NCBI RefSeq assembly: GCF_910589235.1
Contig: NC_060975.1
Coordinates: 1,992,501 to 2,056,500, forward strand
Length of the DNA stretch: 64,000 bases
From: Vespa crabro
Taxonomy: Eukaryota; Arthropoda; Insecta; Hymenoptera; Vespidae
Direction of reading: 5' to 3'
Numbering within the stretch: the stretch's first letter is position 1; every line of letters starts with the position of its first letter. Under the pieces are notes generated by a model. The model saw nothing but the letters and a program-made list of their open reading frames with translations. It did not search any database and was not told where the DNA came from. This document shows positions 24,536 through 35,721 of the stretch, one piece after another. The position numbers and the translations under genes were made by a program.

Positions 24536-26425
24536 TTATTGGATTGATAAAAGTACCATGAAGTATGAGGTAGAAGTTTGCACGATCTTGAAGAAATTTT
24601 GAGATCAATTAGAAAAATCATATGAATGTATAAATCTGTAATTTTTAATTTAATTTACCGTTGAAAAACCATCCAGACAGTAGACAAATATTTTTCCAGC
24701 TGATAACTGAGAAGGTTTAAAGCTCCTTCTCATTATCAATATCAGTAGTTTACGTATTTCTATAGGAGCCTCATACCAGAGGCCACTATAACTGAACATA
24801 TAAAGAAATTTATTACTATTATATATTTTTATTTAATTACATATGTATATTTATGGAACATTAAATAATGTATTAACTTAATTGTTTCAGATTGTTCATT
24901 CGGCCCATTTACATGTTACTCACGCTTTGAAATAAACTTCACTGCTGTAATCTATTATAGTTTGCCCGGATAAACTGGCAACAAATAAATGAAATAATTC
25001 GCCAATTACTAATGCAATATATTTAACTGCTTTTATTGATTTACCGTACAACAGTTTTATCTGTAATAATGTATGAAATTATTTTTATGAGAAGAAAGAA
25101 AAAAAAATAATATTAAAAACAAAAAATATATGATTTATAATCTTACACTTACTTGATATAGACAGATGCTCATACAAAGAATGTCCAAGGCGCATTGTAT
25201 CAGCAATGAATACGAAAACAAAAGTTCCATGCGTTTGACGAACCTTCGTTTGAAAAATTTCATTCATTAATCGCGACAAAACTTGTCGCAATTAATTTAT
25301 ACAATTTCTTTCTTTTGTAATACTAACTCTAAAGCTCTTTTGTGTCCTTTGATAGATAGAGAAACATGTCTGTAACTTTCTTTTCTTTGAAGATCAGATA
25401 ATCCATCCAATGTCGCGTCGTTCTTTAAGAAGTGTTCCAAACGAAAACTACGATTTGTAAAGATATATTGGAAATAGTTTAAATAGAAAAATTTAAAGAA
25501 GGTGGAACAAAAATTAACGATAATTTAATTCTCACCTGACGACCGCAAACGCACCACTTACGTGACAACAAAAAACCATAAGTTGAGTATCAATTGCAAT
25601 TAAAATTGTTATAATAATCATTATGGAAACAACCATGTGAAAATAAATCAAATAAAAATGTTTCTGTTCGTCAACGCAATATTCAGCGAGTACAGGTAAT
25701 TCTAAACGACGACTCTCGTTTAAAGGTATAATTATGTCCATTAAGGGTGGTACAAATGTTACCAATAGAAATAAGAACATGAAAACGTATATATATACTA
25801 GAAAAAGAAATGACAGAAAATTTTGTTTTTCTTTTTGTCTTTTTTCTTTTTTTTTTATTTGTTTTTGTTTTTTGTTTTTCAGCATAAAATAAACCAATTT
25901 TGGAATCCTACTTGTATATCCTAAAGTATACATTCTTCCTGAATGAGCAAACTTTTTCATAATGTCAATCTCTTCCTTGGACTTCCACATATTCCAATCA
26001 ATTATCATATTATCCATAAGCAATTTAATCTACGAGTGTAAGAAAATATTTAATTTTAATTATATTTAATTGGATATAGATCATTATCTTAGACTTACGT
26101 CGAGTATATAGAGATCAAAAAGATAATACTTAATGACGACATTAAACGATGTAGCCCAAATAGGTATAACTTCTTTCATGATATCAAAGTTTCCATTAGA
26201 AGTGTACAGTTTAAGAAGCTACAATTAATAAAATAAATAAATAAAACAATCTCTTTTTAAGAACTATTAGAAGGATAAAGATCTTACCTGTGTTATGTTG
26301 AATGATAATATTGGAATATTTATAAGACAAACACGATGTATACGTGACTTTTTGTACGGCCACAAACCAAGGAAAGATAAAAGACGATAATTAAGTTTAT
26401 AGAAACTATTCTCGAGGATCTCCAT
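24536..26425 (-). CDS. Odorant receptor OR-1 (7tm_6 family), intact, nine exons
   Basis: Exons: 26425-26288, 26218-26099, 26029-25912, 25797-25536, 25447-25328, 25243-25153, 25060-24924, 24791-24659, 24586-24536. All phases agree and give 389 aa, the usual size for an insect OR. The N terminus contains YKLNYRLLSFLGLWPY. Exon 3 holds DWNMWKSKEEIDIMKKFA. Exon 4 encodes two membrane segments around PLNESRRLELPVLAEY. Exon 7 ends SGQTIIDYSSEVYFKA, and the last exon encodes IVQTSTSYFMVLLSIQ, the conserved family C terminus. Insect ORs are seven-pass ligand-gated channel subunits with an intracellular N terminus that work with Orco in sensory neuron membranes. The nine-exon structure and tandem arrangement suggest the hymenopteran nine-exon subfamily, often linked to cuticular hydrocarbon detection; this is inference. 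The ligand is unknown. Confidence 0.92.
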
Positions 26426-26493
26426 ATCGTTAAGAGTACGTAAGACAGAATGAATGATATTTTCTAATGAATTGAAGGGAAATTTTCACTCGC

Positions 26494-26505
26494 ATAAAAT
26501 ATTCA
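26494..26505 (-). promoter_or_regulatory. Conserved OR upstream element, OR-1
   Basis: TGAATATTTTAT on the minus strand, 69-80 nt 5' of the OR-1 ATG. See the finding on this element for the full set; the TATTTTAT part could serve as a TATA box. Confidence 0.5.
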
Positions 26506-27103
26506 ATAACACTTCAATCAAGTATATGACAGGCTTTAGGAGAAATACATTTTTCTTGCACTCGTTGTTATCACGTATGCAAGATAATTACTAGTTTGTA
26601 ATAGAATTCTTTCAATTGATTATACATCATTCTAGTCGAATACGAAAGAATAAATGAATGATATTTAATTATAAGTTAAAACTCTTGGATTGTCAGTAAA
26701 TAGAAGGGTCTTTTCTAGAATAAATTAAACATAGGTAAGAGTATTACTGTGTAACAAAGGTATAACACGTAGTAATATTTTATCATCAGTTTATCTATTT
26801 CAAACTTACTGTGATACATATATATTTCAAACAGGATATAGTGTCTTTACATTACTTGGAAAAATATTTCTTACTTAAAGAGAGAGAAAGAGACAGAAAG
26901 AGAGAGAGAGAGAGAGGGGCAGTGAAGAGAGAGAGATGAGAAAGATAATTACAAGTTTATTTTCTTCGAATATTGCAGGTAAGCAAATTCATTCGATGTA
27001 TGTCAATGAACGAAGTGGCAAAAGAAACAGTGATCGTCTATGTCTTGACTATACCAAATACGATTTATTAGCATTGTAAATAACTAAATCAAGTATATGT
27101 TTG

Positions 27104-27305
27104 CTCACTATCAAAGTAGAAATAATTCTAAATATAAATACAAAAATTAATCATTTATCTTATCAGAGAATACGGAGGCTACGTTCTCAGGTAAAAAAAA
27201 ATTTGATCTTCTTTTATTCAATGACTGATTGATAAAAATTTTCAAATTATTTCTCTGATTATAATTTTTATCACAAATTCCTGGATTAGAGAAATAATCG
27301 ATCAT
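27104..27305 (-). pseudogene. Relic of tetraspanin exon 1 and intron junctions, behind OR-2
   Basis: The minus strand from 27305 reads MIDYFSNPGICDKN and later PENVAS, matching MVDYFSNSNLRICDKN and PEDVAS of tetraspanin exon 1. The segment 27104-27160 matches the intron and exon-3 border near 23990-24050 (TGCTCAC.ATCAAAGTA.AAATAATTCTAA). Material in between is missing and the frame soon stops. Its distance to the OR-2 stop (107 bp) mirrors the 112 bp between the intact tetraspanin and OR-1, so it came with the duplicated OR unit. Confidence 0.75.
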
Positions 27306-27411
27306 GTTGTGAATTATGAATAGACATTGTAAATGTCATGGATGACAATTGAATAACTTGAAATAGATCCTATATTTAAACAACTAATAACTTACAAATA
27401 TCAATGGTTAA

Positions 27412-28930
27412 TTATTGGACTGACAAAAGTACCATGAAGTATGAGGTAGAAGTTTGCACGATCTTGAAGAAATTTTAAGATCAATTAGAAAAATAATATG
27501 GATGTATATATCTGTAAATTTTAATTTAACTTACCGTTGCAAAACCATCCAGACAGTAGATAAATATGTCACCAGCGGTCAGCCGAGAAGGTTCAAGACT
27601 TCTTCTCATTATCAATATCAATAATTTACGTACTTCCATAGGCGACTCATACCAGAAGCCACTATAACTGTACATATAAAAAAATTAATTATATATATAT
27701 ATATATATGGAAAAAAAAATATATATATATGGAACATTAAATAATGGATTAATTGAATTGTTTCAGATTATTCACTGAAGTCAATTACATGTTTTACTCA
27801 CGCCTTGAAATAAACTTCACTGCTGTAGTCTATTATAGTTTGCCCGGATAAACTGGCAACAAATAAATGAAATAATTCGCCAATGAAAAATGCAATAAAT
27901 TTAACTGTTTCTACTGAGTTGTCATACAACTTTATTATCTGTAATAAATATTGAATTTGTTTTTATATATTACGCTTATCGAGATTAAAAAGAAAAAAAA
28001 AAAAACATTAATTAAGAATTAATGTTAATAATCAACAATTAAATTCTCACCCTACGACCGCAAATGTACCGCTAACGTGACAACAAAAGACCATCAGTTG
28101 TGTATCAGTTGCAATTAATACTGTTATACTAATTGTTATTGTGACAGCCATGTGACAATAAATTAAATAGAAATGTTTCTTTTCGTCAAGGAAGTATTCA
28201 CCGACGACAGGTAATTCCATATGACGACTTTCGTGGCATAATAACATCCATTAAGGGTGGAATGAATGTCACCAATAGAAATAATGACATAAAAATGTAT
28301 ATGTATACTGTAAATAGAAATGATGGAAAATTTTGTTTTCTCTTTTTTCTTTTTTTTTTTCTTTTTTTTTTTCTTTTCTTTTTTTCAGCGTAAAAGAACA
28401 TCAGTTTTGGAATCCTACTTGTATATCCTAAAGTATACATTCTTCCCAAATGGGCAAACTTCTTCATAATGTCAATCTCTTCCTTGGATTTCTACATATT
28501 CCAATCCAATATCATATTGTCCATGAACAATTTAATCTAGAAACAGTAAATAAAAATGATGTTATATATATATATATTTGATCATTATTATATGAATATA
28601 CATACATCAAGTACACTGAGATCAAAAGTATAATACTTAATGACGACATTTAATGATGTAGCCCAAACAGGTATAACTTCTTTCATGACATCGAAATTTC
28701 CTTCAGAGGTACATAATTTAAGTATCTATAATCAATAAATTAATTAAATCTGTTCTCATTTTGTTCCATTTATTAGATGGATCAAAAGTTACCTGTGTCA
28801 TATTGATCGATAATATTATGACATGTATTATACAAACACGACTTAAACGAGATTTTTCGTAGGGCCACAAACCAAGGAAGGATAAAAGACGATAATTAAG
28901 TTTATAGAAACGTTTTTCGAAGATATCCAT
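27412..28930 (-). pseudogene. Odorant receptor pseudogene OR-2
   Basis: Recognisable exons: 28930-28793 (1), 28725-28606 (2), 28536-28419 (3), 28307-28051 (4), 27938-27802 (7), 27667-27535 (8), 27462-27412 (9). They closely match OR-1 and OR-3. Three lesions disable it. The Trp codon after DWNM in exon 3 is TAG (28492-28494). Exon 4 is 257 bp instead of 262, with a 5-bp loss where other copies encode IPLNESR. Exons 5 and 6 are absent, and only about 110 bp separates exon 4 from exon 7. Exons 7-9 are still open with good splice sites, so decay looks recent. Confidence 0.88.
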
Positions 28931-29022
28931 ATCGTTGAGGGTACGTTAAAACAGATTGAATGATATTCATTGAAAAATCGAAGGGAAGTAACCCTTTGTA
29001 TATACTTACCGGTAATATTCTT

Positions 29023-29034
29023 ATAAAATATTCA
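29023..29034 (-). promoter_or_regulatory. Conserved OR upstream element, OR-2
   Basis: TGAATATTTTAT, 93-104 nt 5' of the pseudogene's ATG; still an exact copy despite the coding lesions. Confidence 0.45.
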
Positions 29035-30089
29035 GGATGACCATGTTATGAGTATGACGAATGATTTATGTCAAGTTGATTTCTCGTACGACTATTATTA
29101 TCATGCAATGTAAGATAATTACTAGTGTGTAATAGAATTCTTTCATTCGATATACATACATACATACGTACATTGTTCTAGCCGTACGAAGAGAGAACGA
29201 ATGAGTTTTAATTATAAATTTTTAATCTTTGATTATGTCATGAGACAGAAGACAATCTTTTATATAGATAAAATCAAACTTATGCCAGAGTATTAGTTTG
29301 ATAAAATACGTGTGACACGTATATATCTTACCATCAATTTACCATCTATCTATTTCAAACGTACTATGATATATATATATATATGCTTCTAACGATCTAT
29401 AATGTCTTTATATTAATTGGAAAATATATTTCTTACTTGGAGGAAGAGATATTGATAATACAATCACAATTTTTTATTTTCTTCGAACATCGTAACTTCG
29501 AATATTTATATCTATGTTTTTTGATTCATTCATTAGGTTTGTTTCAAAGAACAGTATGATCATGTAAGTCTTCATTATTTAAAATACGATTTATTAGTAT
29601 TCCAAGTAATTCATTTTTTTCCGACGACAACAATAATGATTCAGGTAAATATTTAAACCATCGTTAATACTTTACATTCTCATAATAATACAATCATACA
29701 TACATGTTATATATTAAATTATATATTCTATATATTTTTTGATCATCTTATATATTCATTAAATGATGTAATTAAGAATATTGATTTTTGATAGACATCT
29801 TTTATTACACTTCTATATTCTTGATATTATAATTTTAAATTAATAAAAATATATTGCCAATAATTATTATATTAAATATTCTGCGATTTCCTTGAAAAAA
29901 GGTTTGGAAAGTAAATAAATTAAAAAATTAATTAATAAGATGAATTCTCTTTATAAAAAAAAAAAAAAAAAAAAAAAAGAAGCAAAATAAAATGAGTACT
30001 TCTAATCGTTTAACAGAATTTACAAAATAATTGCTTTTGTTGTTTCAAATAAATGACAAAACTTTGTCAAAGTATTTTTTTTTTTTTTT

Positions 30090-30195
30090 TTTTTCTGGAA
30101 AAATGAATTAACAATATTTTTCGTATTAATTCTCACATCATTTTTATTACAAATCATTAAAATAAGAAGTTCGAGAAATAATCGTCGACGTTTTG
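30090..30195 (-). pseudogene. Second relic of tetraspanin exon 1, behind OR-3
   Basis: The minus strand reads GATTATTTCTCGAACTTCT and later AAAAATGATG.GAGAA, aligning with the MVDYFSNS...DKNDERN region of tetraspanin exon 1. The start codon is lost and in-frame stops are present. It sits about 110 bp beyond the OR-3 stop, the same relative place as the relic behind OR-2. Confidence 0.65.
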
Positions 30196-30305
30196 AATTA
30201 TGAATCCGAATGTAATTGTCACGAATGATGATAGACAAATTGAAGGATCATTTGAAATTGCTCTTATATTTAAACAACTAAAAATTTACAAATGTCAATG
30301 TTTAA

Positions 30306-32108
30306 TTATTGAACCGATGAAAGTACCATGAAGTATGAGGTAGAAGTTCGTAGGATCTTAAAAAAAAATATTTTCAGATAAATTATTAAAAATCAATACA
30401 AACGTAGAAATTTGTAATGTAGTTATTTAGCTTACAGTTGAAAAACCATCCAGACAATAGATATATACTTTTCCGGCTGATAAACGAGAAGGTTCAAGAC
30501 TTCTTTTCATAATCAATATTAATAATTTTCGTACTTCTATCGGCGCCTCGTACCAAAGTCCACTATAACTGTACATATAAAAATAATTAATTATTATCAT
30601 ATATTTTTATTTATAATGTATATATTTATATCTATGAACACATTATATGAATAATGAATTAATTAAATTTGTTTCAAATTGTTCATTCAAATTGTTTCAG
30701 ACTTACGCTTTAAAATAAATTTCGCTGCTGGAATCTATTATATTTTGTCCGGCCAAACTGGCAAATAATAAATGGAATAACTCACCGAGTACCATTGCAA
30801 TAAATTTAATAACTTCTATCGATTCATCATACAAAACTGCTACCTGTAATGAAAAAAAAAAAAGAAAAAAAAAAAAAAAGAAAAAAAAATGAAATTTCTT
30901 TTTTACAGATAAAAAGAAAATTTATAGAAAAGAAGAGAGTATATAGAAAATTATTTTCATAACTCACTTGATAAAGACAAACGCTCATACAAAGAATATT
31001 CAAGCCGCATTGTATCAGCAAAGAATGCGAAAACAAAGATTCCAAATGTTTGACGAACCTTCGTTTGAAAATATTTTTATTCATTAATCGCGACATAATT
31101 TGTCGCGCAATTAATTATTTAAAAGGATTATATTTTGTTTTTATAATACTAACTCTAATGCTCTCTTGTGTCCTTTGATCGAAAGCGAGACATGATTGTA
31201 ACATTCTTTCTTTTGTAGATCGGTCAATCCATCCTGAATGGTGTTGTTCTTAAGGAAGTGTTCCAAACGAAAACTATATTTTACAAATGTATATTGCAAA
31301 TCGTTTGAGTAAAAATGATATTGAGAGAGTAGAAGAAAAAAAAAGAAAAGAAAAGAAAAGAAAAGAAAATAATTATCAATAATTTAATTCTCACCCTACT
31401 ACCGAAAATACACCGCTAACGTGACAACAAAATACCATCAATTGTGTATCAGTGGCAATGAATGTCGTTACATTGATCATTATTGAAATAGCCATGTGAC
31501 AATACATCAAATAGAAATATTTTTCTTCGTCAACGAAATATTCTCCGAGGACAGGTAATTTCATATGGCGACTCTCGTTTAATGGTATGATTACGTCCAA
31601 TAAGGGTGGTATGAACGTAACCAAAAGAAATAATGATGTAACAGCGTATATGTATACTAGAGAGAGAGAGAGAGAAAAAAAAAAGAAATTGACGGGAAAT
31701 TATCGTTTCCCCCTTTTTTTTTTTCAGCATAAAAGAACACCAGTTTTGTAATCCTACTTGTATATCCTAAAGTATATATTCTTCCCAAATGGGCAAACCT
31801 CTTCATAATATCAATCTCTTCCTTAGACTTCCACATATTCCAATCTATTATCATATCATCAATAAGCGATTTAACCTACGTACGTAAGTAAAAATTACGT
31901 CTTTTATTATATTTAACAATTTATGATATAGAATATTATAATGGAGATACATACATCGAGTACACTGAAATCAAAAAGATAATACTTAATAATGACGATC
32001 GATGATCCAATCCATATTGGTATAACGTCTTTAACAATATCAAAGTTTCCTTTGGAAGTATACAATTTAAGAATCTATAAATCAATGATGTAAATAAGTT
32101 TAGTCTTT

Positions 32109-32139
<31 letters not shown>

Positions 32140-32352
32140 AATCAATTAATTAGACGTATGTATATTAATTATGTATATTATAATGACATGTATTTATTTA
32201 TGTATATATATTACCTGTGTTAAGTTGAACGATAGCATCGGTATATTCATGAGAAAAACACGGCTTAAACGAGATTTTTCATATGGCCATAAACCAAGGA
32301 AGGATAATAGACGATAATTAATTTTATAAAAACGATTCTTGAAGATATCCAT
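30306..32352 (-). CDS. Odorant receptor OR-3, intact, nine exons
   Basis: Exons: 32352-32215, 32074-31955, 31875-31758, 31656-31395, 31273-31154, 31058-30968, 30843-30707, 30568-30436, 30356-30306; 389 aa, every exon the same length as in OR-1. It starts MDIFKNRFYKINYRLLSFLG, has IPLNESRHMKLPVLGEYFVD in exon 4 and GQNIIDSSSEIYFKA at the end of exon 7, where most copies have DYS/DHS rather than DSS. It ends ILRTSTSYFMVLSSVQ. Its nearest relatives in the window are OR-1 and OR-2. A GA-repeat (about 32812-32858) lies about 460-510 bp upstream. No break was found. Confidence 0.92.
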
Positions 32353-32421
32353 ATCGTTAAGAGAATGTAAGAGAGACTGAATGATATTTTTTTATAATGT
32401 CAGAGGGAAATTTTACATCGC

Positions 32422-32433
32422 GTAAAATATTCA
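32422..32433 (-). promoter_or_regulatory. Conserved OR upstream element, OR-3
   Basis: TGAATATTTTAC, 70-81 nt 5' of the OR-3 ATG; one mismatch to the common form at the last base. Confidence 0.45.
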
Positions 32434-32802
32434 ACAAGACTTCAATCATTGAGTATGACAGGCGTTACGAGAAATAGATTTCTCTTAGAGGTATTATTAT
32501 AACAAATGGAAAATAATTGTTGACGTATAATAAAATTCTATCATGTCGTATCAATCTGATACGATAAGTAGATAGAATATATCTACATGCGTTTTTTAAT
32601 TCTAAGTTTGAACCCTTAGATTGTCATGAAGTAAGAAGTCTCTTTGATAGAAGCTTTAATAATAAATCTATAATACGTATTAATATTTTATTATTGCTTT
32701 CTACTTGAAACGTATTGTGATATATACGTAATTATAAGAGTATATAGTGTCTTTACAGTACTTTGAAAAATACTTCTTACTCGGAGGTGAAATAGAAAGA
32801 AA

Positions 32803-32803
32803 A

Positions 32804-32868
<65 letters not shown>

Positions 32869-32880
32869 AAAAGAGAAAGA
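32803..32880. repeat. (GA)n microsatellite upstream of OR-3
   Basis: A long GA array with A-rich interruptions. A related but shorter GA tract occupies the equivalent place upstream of OR-1 (about 26876-26917), so the repeat was probably part of the duplicated flank. Confidence 0.85.
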
Positions 32881-33040
32881 AAATTTATAAAGACAATTAC
32901 AAGTTTGTTTTCTTCGAACATTGCAGTTGTTCTTCTTCAGATATTTACATAAATGTCTTTCGTTTCATTCATGAATGAACGATGTGTGAGAAAGAAAATG
33001 ATCATTCAAGATCTTGATTACTTCAAATAGGATTTATTAA

Positions 33041-34346
33041 TTAATTCATCGAGGACAAAAACATGAAGTATGAGGTAGATGTATGAACGATCTTTAAAAA
33101 ACAAAAAAAAAAAAAAACAAAATATTAGATAATATTAATTATTAAAAATATATTAATATAATCGTGCATACGCATATATTCTATATGTTATTAATTTACC
33201 GTTGAAAAACCTTTCAGACAAAAGACAAATATATTTCCACCGGTCAATTTAGATGGTTTGATACTTCGTTTTATAACCAAAAGTAATAATTTTCTTATTT
33301 CTAATGGTGCCTCGTACCAAAGACCGTTGTATCTTTAAAAGATATAAAATAATATATTTGAAATATTTTTTGCAAATTATTTTATCGTAATTGAAATTTT
33401 TTTACGTACGTTTTTAAAAAGATTTCACTGCTATAATCGATTATCCTTTGTCCGGAATAACATATACAAAATATATGAAATAATTGTGCGGCTAAAAAGG
33501 CAATGTATTTGAATGTTTCCGTGGACATGTCCAACAACATTGTCATCTGTAAATACAACGTAATTAATATTAAATCTATGTATTTATTAATTTTAAGATG
33601 AACAATGATACAAATCCTTACACGATATAAGGAAACGCTCAAGCATGCGACGTTTACTCCGCATTGTATAAGTAAAGGGGTTGAGAAAGATGATTCGATG
33701 AGATTCACAAACCTTCATTGAAAATATTCAATCAAAAATCATTTGCGCAATTTATTCGTAATTTGATTATTTCGATATATCATACTAACTCTATAGCTCT
33801 GCTGTGGCCTTCGATGGAACATGCAACGTAATTTAATGATTCACGGTAATTAAAGTATTTATTCTTTTCATTAATCATAAAAGTAATTTCATTGTTTTTC
33901 ATTAATCGTTCGAAACGAAATCTAAAAGTCAATTCATTTTGTATCAATTATTTGCGATAGATTTTGATTATTATAAAAGAAAAAAAAAGAAGAAGAAGAA
34001 GGAAAAAAAGGAAAAAGAATAATCAATATTTTTGTACCCTACGACTGAAAATACTCCGCAGGCGTGAGAAGTGAAAACGAAGAATTGTGTATCGGTTGCT
34101 ATTACAATCGTCATGGCAAGTAAAATTGTTAAAGCCATGTGACAGAAAATAAAATAAAAGTGTTCAGATTGATCGATAAAATATTCGCCTAAAACGATCG
34201 GTTGCAAAGGCCGTGATACGTTTAAAGGTAGAATTACGTCCAGAAGAAGAGGTAAAAACGATATCGATAAATATAATATCGTACTAACGTATATATATAC
34301 TAAAAAAAAAAAAAACAATATAATAGATCGTTTAAAACAAGGATAC

Positions 34347-34385
<39 letters not shown>

Positions 34386-35039
34386 CTATTATTAAATAGA
34401 AAATATGATATCTTACTGGTATATGCTAAAGTATAAAGACGACCTTCCTTAGCATATCTTTTAATTATTTCTATTTCTTCCTTCGTATTCCAGATCTTCC
34501 AATCGATGATCATTTTATCCAAAAGTTTTTTTATCTGCGAACATCATGCGAGAATATCAAATTCATTTGAAATATTATTTTACAATTATTATATAAACTT
34601 ACATTGAACATACCGATGTAATAAGTATAATATTTGATCGTCATGTTTATCATAGTTGCTATCGTCGGGACAATTTCAATAATCATATTAAAATCTCCTT
34701 TAGAAGTGTACAATTGAAATATCTGTGTAAAATGTATGATTATATTTTAAATCTGTTTTATCATTTTTTTTTTATTTTTATTTTTTTTTTATTTTTTTAT
34801 TTTTTTTTTATTTTTTTATTTCTTTTTTTATTTTTTTTTTTTATTTTATTTTTATTTTTATATCCTCGCTATTAATGCCGATGATCAGTGATCACCTGTG
34901 TCATGTTGAAAGACAGCAATGCAATGTTCAAAAAGTATAAACGAAATAAACGAGATTTTTTATCCTGATAAGGCCATAAACCTACGAAGGATAATAATCG
35001 ATTATTGAGCTTGTAAAAATCACGTTGAAATATATCCAT
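33041..35039 (-). CDS. Odorant receptor OR-4, intact, nine exons
   Basis: Exons: 35039-34896, 34722-34603, 34534-34417, 34299-34038, 33921-33790, 33712-33622, 33546-33410, 33332-33200, 33091-33041; 395 aa. Exon 1 has two extra codons (LWPYQDKKSRLFR) and exon 5 has four more residues than OR-1, so the loop between exons 4 and 6 is longer. Exon 4 contains PLNVSRPLQPIVLGEYFID. Exon 7 is MTMLLDMSTETFKYIAFLAA, ending YSSEIFLKT. The last exon gives IVHTSTSYFMFLSSMN. It is clearly diverged from both OR-1/3 and OR-6 onwards. All junctions have GT-AG borders and matching phase. Confidence 0.92.
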
Positions 35040-35162
35040 GTTGTAGTGATGAAGTTAACATACTGAAGAATAGTTTCTGTAAGAAGCTAAAGAAAGCTCT
35101 TTCTCTCTCTCTCTCTTTTTCTCTTTTTTCTATCTCTCTCCCTCTTAGCTGGGCGTTACTTT

Positions 35163-35174
35163 ATAAAATATTCA
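35163..35174 (-). promoter_or_regulatory. Conserved OR upstream element, OR-4
   Basis: TGAATATTTTAT, 124-135 nt 5' of the OR-4 ATG; the larger spacing is filled by a CT repeat at about 35101-35147. Confidence 0.45.
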
Positions 35175-35721
35175 CAAACTACTGAGCAAAGGATATCAAG
35201 CTGGTACGTACCGAGGAACGGTTATTATGTATCATTGAAGGTGGACAGATTAATAACATACATCATTGTAAGTTCATTATTTTCTTTGGACGTTAACGAA
35301 GAAGGGCAAGTTTTAATTATCTCCTTTACAACGTGACATTTGATATTTTTTCAAAAGGAAATGTCTTTCTAACGAGCAATCAATCAATGATACTAGAATC
35401 AATTAATGATTTAACTTGTTACTTTGACTTGTATTTATCTATCTAACATCTTGTTACTTCGTTTCACATTAGTTTCTCGTTTACCTTTGACGAAGTCGTT
35501 AGAGATATGTAAAGTTTCACTTCAATCGTTACGTATTATTATTTTGTTGTTAATATAGATTTAAAAAAAAAAAAAGAAAAAAAATTATAAATATTTTTAA
35601 GAGTGAGTGTGTTTCGTTAAAAAATAAAACATGTTTTTCATTCTTTTTTTTTTTTTACAGATAAACAAAAGTATTGCATTCTATTATATAAAAGTACAAT
35701 TTTTTTAATGATCGTTCTCGA

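Noticed and set aside
28776..28791. GATGGATCAAAAGTT in OR-2 intron 1 as a fourth MITE copy
   Set aside because: Only one end-like string, no partner inverted repeat nearby.
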